Origin: an uncultured Flavobacteriales bacterium
GTDB taxonomy: Bacteria; Bacteroidota; Bacteroidia; Flavobacteriales_D; Parvicellaceae
Direction of reading: 5' to 3'
Assembly: GCA_938084875.1 (NCBI GenBank)
Contig: CALKFX010000080.1
Location: 1-28,061 of the forward strand
Length of the DNA stretch: 28,061 nucleotides
The first letter of the stretch is position 1. Each line of letters begins with the position of its first letter. The notes under the pieces were generated by a model. The model was not told where the DNA came from. It did no database searches and was given only the letters and a program-made list of their open reading frames with translations. Of this stretch, positions 23,987 through 28,061 are shown piece after piece. The position numbers were made by a program, and so were the translations under genes.

Positions 23987-25543
23987 TTGCTAAAAAATAC
24001 CACACATAGAAAAGTATATATATTTTTTATTTCTTGTCTGGCAGCCAGCATAAGTTTAGGCAAAGTTCCAATGAGCCTTTCTTTGATTGGGCTTTCTTTT
24101 AACTGGCTTTTGGAATCAAATTTCCAATTAAAATGGAAAAGAATAAAGGACCAAAAATATCTACCTATAATTTTCTCAGGACTTTTTTTGATAGAACTTC
24201 TTTGGCTGCCTATTTCAAAGGACATTACAGTTGGACTTAACGTACTTAGAATAAAATTACCACTTCTTCTTCTTCCCTTAATAATAGGATCTTGTATTAG
24301 TTTTTCTAAAAGAGAGTGGAAAGTAATTATTACCACTTTTTTTATTGGAATTTTAGCAAGCACTATTTGGGTGTATCTAGTTAGTTTAGAGATTCTTCCT
24401 ACCAAAAAAGATTCAGGAACGATAAGAGACGCATCTATTTTTATGTCACACATTAGATATTCTTTGTTACTATCTTTTTCCGCAGTGCTTATTTTATGTT
24501 TAGCCTATAAAAACATAATTAATAAATTAATAGCCGTAATAATTTTTCTGTGGTTGCTTTTTCTAATATTCAAATTAGCAACCATTACAGCCATTTTAGG
24601 ACTTTCTTTTGCCCTTCTTTTTCTTTTTATTGCATTTGTTTTTTCATCAATAAACAAAAACAAAAAAGTATATATAGCAGGTATTGCATGTCTGTTTTTT
24701 TTAGCAGGCCTTTATGTAACAACGATTGTTAATGACTTTTACCACGTTAAAAGCAAAGAAAGATCTTTACAAACCCACAGCCTGGGAGGTGAAAAATACC
24801 AACGCGACCATCAAGACAATACGACAGAGAATGGGTTTTATTTATGGGAAAACATTGCCCAAAAAGAACTAGAAAGAACATGGAATAGAAAAAGTAAAAT
24901 TAGTTTTAACTCTAAGGACAAAAAAAAACAACCTGTTAAGGCAACCCTGTATAGGTTTTTAACCTCTAAAGGGCTTAATAAAGACTCTGTGGGCTTAAGC
25001 AATTTAACCCAAAACGAAATTCAAAAGATTGAAAATGGAGAAACCAGCTCTGTTGAGTACAATAATTTTGAGAAAAGAATAAGATCCCTTCTTTACCAGC
25101 GGGAATCAAGAAAGAAAAGTACCGACCCCAACAACCAGACCATCAACCAAAGAGTTGTTTTTTGGAACGCAGGAATAAATATTTTCCTAAATAAACCAGT
25201 ATTTGGACACGGGCCGGGAGGAGCCAAAACACAATTCAAAAAACATTACAAATCCCAAAACACTAATCTTAAAAAAAACAATCAGCTACTAGCACACAAT
25301 CAGCTTATCACACAGGCAATTAATCTTGGAGGTCTAGGAGCTATCATTTGGCTATTTATTATGCTTTACAGCTTTTTGAAAGTAGAAAAAGAAATGTTCC
25401 TGTTTTTTGTTCCCTACCTTTTCCTCATGCTTTTTGCTTTTATGTCAGACGATATGTTAGAGGTACAAGCTGGTGTAACCATTTTTTCTTTTTTTGGAAC
25501 ACTTATGTTGTTTTACAATTCAAAAAGTTTAGAACTCAGCTAA
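23987..25543 (+). CDS. O-antigen ligase family membrane protein (WaaL/Wzy type)
   Basis: A 518-residue polytopic membrane protein with about eight or more hydrophobic segments in residues 5-245 and two or three after 447. A large polar loop (about 247-447) lies between them and is expected to be periplasmic. It holds GHGPGG near 407, and at H437 the pattern H-N-x9-G-x-x-G, the signature H[NSQ]x9Gxx[GTY] of O-antigen ligases. Such proteins transfer or polymerise undecaprenyl-linked glycans. Whether this one is a ligase or a polymerase cannot be read from sequence. The start is TTG at 23987, immediately after the S41 stop; no in-frame ATG precedes the first membrane segment. Its 3' end overlaps rdgB tail to tail by 15 bases. 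A glycosyltransferase at 27210 fits a surface-glycan theme. Confidence 0.88.
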   Translation: MLKNTTHRKVYIFFISCLAASISLGKVPMSLSLIGLSFNWLLESNFQLKWKRIKDQKYLPIIFSGLFLIELLWLPISKDITVGLNVLRIKLPLLLLPLIIGSCISFSKREWKVIITTFFIGILASTIWVYLVSLEILPTKKDSGTIRDASIFMSHIRYSLLLSFSAVLILCLAYKNIINKLIAVIIFLWLLFLIFKLATITAILGLSFALLFLFIAFVFSSINKNKKVYIAGIACLFFLAGLYVTTIVNDFYHVKSKERSLQTHSLGGEKYQRDHQDNTTENGFYLWENIAQKELERTWNRKSKISFNSKDKKKQPVKATLYRFLTSKGLNKDSVGLSNLTQNEIQKIENGETSSVEYNNFEKRIRSLLYQRESRKKSTDPNNQTINQRVVFWNAGINIFLNKPVFGHGPGGAKTQFKKHYKSQNTNLKKNNQLLAHNQLITQAINLGGLGAIIWLFIMLYSFLKVEKEMFLFFVPYLFLMLFAFMSDDMLEVQAGVTIFSFFGTLMLFYNSKSLELS

Positions 25544-26110
25544 AAAAGTAATTAGTTTTTTTACGGCCAAACCTCGGTGGCTAATTTCATTTTTTTGCGC
25601 AATAGACATCTCTGCAAAAGACTCTTTATATCCAATAGGTCTAAATATAGGGTCGTAACCAAACCCTCCTTTTCCTGTTTTTTCTTTAAGAATTTCACCC
25701 TTTACCACCCCTTCAAAAAAGTATTCTTTTCCCTGTAAAACTAAAGCTATTACGGTTTTGAATTGGGCAGCTCTATTTGGTGTTTCTCCAAGTTCTTGTA
25801 AAACTTTTTGCATATTGTTTTCAGCATTGCAATCAGGTCCTGCATACATAGCAGAATAAACGCCAGGTTGATAATTCAAAGCTTCAATTTCTAGCCCTGT
25901 ATCGTCTGAAAAGCAATCCAAACCAGTTTTGTCGTAAATATATTTGGCTTTTTGTAGCGCGTTCTTTTTTAAGGTGTCTCCTGTTTCTGGAATTTCTTCA
26001 GTTATCTTCAGATCTTTTAGCCCAACAATTTCAAAACTATTTATTGCAGACTTAATTTCTTTTAATTTATTAGGGTTTGCTGTGGCAAATACAATATTTT
26101 TAACTTTCAT
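25529..26110 (-). CDS. rdgB: dITP/XTP pyrophosphatase (RdgB/HAM1)
   Basis: Hydrolyses non-canonical purine NTPs (dITP, XTP) to monophosphates, keeping them out of nucleic acids. The 193 residues start MKVKNIVFATANPNK, with the ATxNxxK motif, and continue with CFSDDTGLEIEAL, GKGGFGYDPIF and SHRGLAVKKL, all family signatures. I chose the ATG at 26110: the in-frame ATG at 26128 adds six residues before the canonical start and lies inside a -7 promoter element (26126-26133). The gene ends inside the 3' end of the O-antigen ligase gene on the opposite strand. Confidence 0.96.
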   Translation of the reverse strand: MKVKNIVFATANPNKLKEIKSAINSFEIVGLKDLKITEEIPETGDTLKKNALQKAKYIYDKTGLDCFSDDTGLEIEALNYQPGVYSAMYAGPDCNAENNMQKVLQELGETPNRAAQFKTVIALVLQGKEYFFEGVVKGEILKEKTGKGGFGYDPIFRPIGYKESFAEMSIAQKNEISHRGLAVKKLITFLAEF

Positions 26111-26125
26111 AAATAAAATATTATA

Positions 26126-26133
26126 CAAAGATA
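26126..26133 (-). promoter_or_regulatory. -7 promoter element upstream of rdgB
   Basis: On the minus strand this reads TATCTTTG, an exact TAnnTTTG match, 15 bases before the rdgB ATG at 26110. It argues against the longer start at 26128. No clear -33 TTG is present. Confidence 0.5.
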
Positions 26134-26200
26134 GGATTAGAGTAACAGTCTTTGGTTAATAATTATAAGATAATAAACTTCAAACATAAATAACCTACAT

Positions 26201-26208
26201 TAATTTTG
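26201..26208 (+). promoter_or_regulatory. -7 promoter element directly before ddl
   Basis: TAATTTTG is an exact TAnnTTTG match ending five bases before the ddl ATG at 26214. If used, transcription would begin at or just before the start codon, giving a leaderless or nearly leaderless mRNA. Alternatively the GGAGA at 26208-26212 is a ribosome site and the match is chance. No -33 TTG is seen. Confidence 0.4.
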
Positions 26209-26213
26209 GAGAA

Positions 26214-27158
26214 ATGAAAAAAGTAGCAGTTATTGAAGGAGGCTATAGCAAAGAAAAGTCTATTTCTATTAAAAGCGCGAAGACCGTATTTGACAATCTA
26301 GATAGGACAAAGTTTGACCCTACTAGAGTCTTAATTGATGAAAATGAATGGACGGCTTATGACGAGGATGGTAGATATTCCATTGATAAAAACGACTTTA
26401 GCTTCATTAAAAATGGTGACAAAAACAATTTTGAATATGCATTTATACTAATTCACGGAACACCAGGGGAAGATGGAAAACTGCAAGGCTATTTAGACAT
26501 GGTTGGCATTCCCTACAACACTTCTTCTGCTCCAATTATGGCCCTTACTTTTCAAAAATTTCATTGCAATCAATTTTTAAAGAATTTTGGAATAAATGTG
26601 CCAGAAGCTGTACTAATAAAGCCAGATGATGATATTAATGAGGAAGAGACGTTAAAAAAAGTTGGACTTCCCTGCTTTGTAAAACCAACAGATGCGGGCA
26701 GTAGTTTTGGAGTTTCAAAAGTTAAAAAAGAAAGTGATTTATTGCCCGCAATAAAAGGAGCTTTTAATCACGGAAGTGAAGTAACTATAGAAGAGAATAT
26801 TGAAGGCAGAGAAGTTACATGTGGGGTTTTTAGGAACAGTGAAGGAATAAAAGCACTGCCAATCACGGAGATATTAACGGAAAATGAATATTTTGACTAT
26901 GATGCAAAGTACCATGGGAAATCTAAGGAGGTTACGCCCGCAGAGTTAGATATATTTATGACAAATAAAATTAAAGAGTTAACAATAGAGATATACGGAA
27001 CATTAGGAATGAGAGGGATCGTTAGGATGGACTATATATTAAGCAAAGATAAAGTACCTTTTTTAATAGAAATTAATTCGGTTCCGGGAATGAGCAAGGA
27101 GAGTATTATTCCTCAGATGGCTAAAGTTGACAATATAGAACTGTCTATGTTGTTTTGA
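26214..27158 (+). CDS. ddl: D-alanine--D-alanine ligase
   Basis: An ATP-grasp ligase that makes D-Ala-D-Ala for peptidoglycan; 314 residues. Visible are the N-terminal EGGYSKEKSISIKSA (with the expected Ser/Glu substrate-site residues), IHGTPGEDGKLQGYLDMVGIPY, the ATP-grasp PCFVKPTDAGSSFGVSKV, and the metal-binding MDYI...FLIEINSVPGMSKES. All catalytic elements are present. The C-terminus stops at ELSMLF, about eight to ten residues sooner than most relatives, where a final helix normally continues. The stop codon leads directly into a candidate terminator hairpin. It is divergent from rdgB and convergent with the glycosyltransferase. Confidence 0.97.
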   Translation: MKKVAVIEGGYSKEKSISIKSAKTVFDNLDRTKFDPTRVLIDENEWTAYDEDGRYSIDKNDFSFIKNGDKNNFEYAFILIHGTPGEDGKLQGYLDMVGIPYNTSSAPIMALTFQKFHCNQFLKNFGINVPEAVLIKPDDDINEEETLKKVGLPCFVKPTDAGSSFGVSKVKKESDLLPAIKGAFNHGSEVTIEENIEGREVTCGVFRNSEGIKALPITEILTENEYFDYDAKYHGKSKEVTPAELDIFMTNKIKELTIEIYGTLGMRGIVRMDYILSKDKVPFLIEINSVPGMSKESIIPQMAKVDNIELSMLF

Positions 27159-27200
27159 AGGGCGAAACAACTGCTTTAATTGTTACTAGAGCCAGCCCTT
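27158..27200 (+). terminator. Candidate transcription terminator after ddl
   Basis: AAGGGC (27158-27163) pairs with GCCCTT (27195-27200), and inside it AACAA (27166-27170) pairs with TTGTT (27180-27184), giving a two-part hairpin. It is followed by TTAATTTTAAT, a moderate T-rich run. The stem begins on the last base of the ddl stop codon. It lies in the 51-bp gap between convergent genes. Confidence 0.5.
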
Positions 27201-27209
27201 TAATTTTAA

Positions 27210-28061
27210 TCAAAAAATTAGATGTTTAATAATTGCAAAAAAGCGTCTTTTGAATATGAAGACGGGCGATAGCTTTATAGCTTTAAATAAATATTTTAAT
27301 GCTGTTTTTTTGCTTTGCTTTGAAAGAGCTATGTGTAAGGATATGTATGAATAAGTATTCTGAGTAATTTGAAATTTATTTTTAAAGTATTTTTTAATAA
27401 TTTCTTTGTCTGAAAACATTTCAATGAGCATTAACTCTTTTCTTTTTATCAATGCATTTATATTAATTATCATAACACTTCTGCTGCTGTGTTCTATAAT
27501 TGTTGATGTTACAATCAGAGAACTATGAATTGTATAGCGAGCAGCTAGCTTAAGCCAAAGTAAATAATCTTCAGAAGCTGACAAAGCTCTTATAGTACTA
27601 AATGGGTGTTTTTTTACTATATCTAACCTTACAAAAACACCATTACAACTTAAACAGTTTCCTTGTACCAGCGAAAAATTAATGTCAGTTACTAAATTTT
27701 TTCTTTTTAAAGTGCGGCCTTCTGTATTTTTAATGTCATATCCCAAATGAAAAACCTCAGGATTATTAAATTTTTGAAGCATCACTATGGCTTCCGAGAG
27801 ATGATTGCTATAGGCTAAATCATCAGAATCAAAAAAATTGATGTAATTTCCTTTCGCTAGTCTTGCCCCATAATTTCTTGCAGCGCCTCTTTCCCCATTC
27901 TCTTTTTTGTGATATTGAATTCGTTGATCTTCAATTTCTCGAACAACTTTTTCGGTATTATCTGTACTTCCATCATCAACTATAATCAGTTCAAAATTTG
28001 AATATGTTTGACTTAATAAAGATTGTATTGTTTTTACAATAAATTTTTCTCTGTTGTAAGT
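27210..28061 (-). CDS. Family 2 glycosyltransferase (5' partial)
   Basis: The frame is open across the right edge of the window, so the N-terminus (probably only a few residues) is missing; 283 residues are visible. The visible start TYNREKFIVKTIQSLL is the usual N-terminal strand of GT-A fold family 2 enzymes, followed by FELIIVDDGSTDNTEK (nucleotide-sugar binding), ERGAARNYGARLAKGNYINF and the DxD-type metal motif FFDSDDL. An in-frame ATG at 27785 is internal and would remove the catalytic core. The acceptor and sugar are unknown. Surface polysaccharide or glycoprotein synthesis is the likely role, in line with the O-antigen ligase nearby. It is convergent with ddl. Confidence 0.92.
   Translation of the reverse strand, partial: TYNREKFIVKTIQSLLSQTYSNFELIIVDDGSTDNTEKVVREIEDQRIQYHKKENGERGAARNYGARLAKGNYINFFDSDDLAYSNHLSEAIVMLQKFNNPEVFHLGYDIKNTEGRTLKRKNLVTDINFSLVQGNCLSCNGVFVRLDIVKKHPFSTIRALSASEDYLLWLKLAARYTIHSSLIVTSTIIEHSSRSVMIININALIKRKELMLIEMFSDKEIIKKYFKNKFQITQNTYSYISLHIALSKQSKKTALKYLFKAIKLSPVFIFKRRFFAIIKHLIF

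Noticed and set aside
27156..27179. Selenocysteine or readthrough at the ddl TGA
   Set aside because: There is no selenocysteine context, the downstream frame stops after six codons, and Ddl enzymes have no catalytic residue there.
27210..27785. Treating the glycosyltransferase as a complete gene starting at 27785
   Set aside because: The frame continues to the window edge and encodes the catalytic GT2 core (VDDGSTDN, DSDD), so 27785 is an internal Met.
1..28061. tRNA, rRNA, CRISPR, insertion sequence or prophage features
   Set aside because: I saw no T-loop-like GTTCGAATC context, no regularly spaced repeats, no transposase or integrase, and no phage structural genes in any frame.

Overview
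The window is an AT-rich, very compact stretch of a Bacteroidota chromosome, most like Flavobacteriales. The evidence is the gene content and order (coiled-coil DUF4175-like protein, HATPase, ybeY, mnmG, methyltransferase; DUF4271, hemD, rnpA, S41 protease), lineage-specific protein variants (YbeY whose metal-site motif ends in Asp, a one-cysteine DksA/TraR protein, LspA with an extra loop, a type 2 IleRS), and exact matches to the Bacteroidota -7 promoter element TAnnTTTG. I see no rRNA, tRNA, CRISPR array, insertion sequence or prophage gene. Almost all of it is coding, and the only spacer near 300 bases is 8856-9151.

Layout. (1) Positions 2-5395, + strand: the tail of a coiled-coil protein cut by the window edge, an anti-sigma-like HATPase, YbeY, MnmG and a zinc-ribbon SAM methyltransferase. 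mnmG is bracketed by a perfect 16-bp parS centromere site and a second site matching 15 of 16 positions. (2) 5482-8855, - strand: an overlapping operon read rpiB, M28 lipoprotein peptidase, idi, gpsA. (3) 9152-15042, + strand: a secreted MORN-type repeat protein and an unrecognised secreted protein, translationally coupled to rsmI and leuS. (4) 15039-20494, - strand: trhO, ileS, dksA-like, lspA with 6-7 bp gaps. (5) 20579-25543, + strand: DUF4271 membrane protein, hemD, rnpA, S41 protease, O-antigen ligase. (6) 25529-26110 rdgB (-), 26214-27158 ddl (+), and from 27210 a family 2 glycosyltransferase (-) whose N-terminus lies beyond the window.

The genes are mostly translation and RNA housekeeping (YbeY, MnmG, RsmI, LeuRS, IleRS, TrhO, RnpA), envelope biogenesis (GpsA, LspA, Ddl, O-antigen ligase, glycosyltransferase) and core metabolism (RpiB, Idi, HemD, RdgB). 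Several genes begin with TTG or GTG at or inside the preceding stop codon, so translational coupling appears common.

I found no clearly new defence or mobile system. The points most worth a second look are the two parS sites sitting on translation starts around mnmG, the swapped GxHH active-site motif in IleRS, and the uncharacterised secreted pair at 9152-11430 feeding into rsmI and leuS.
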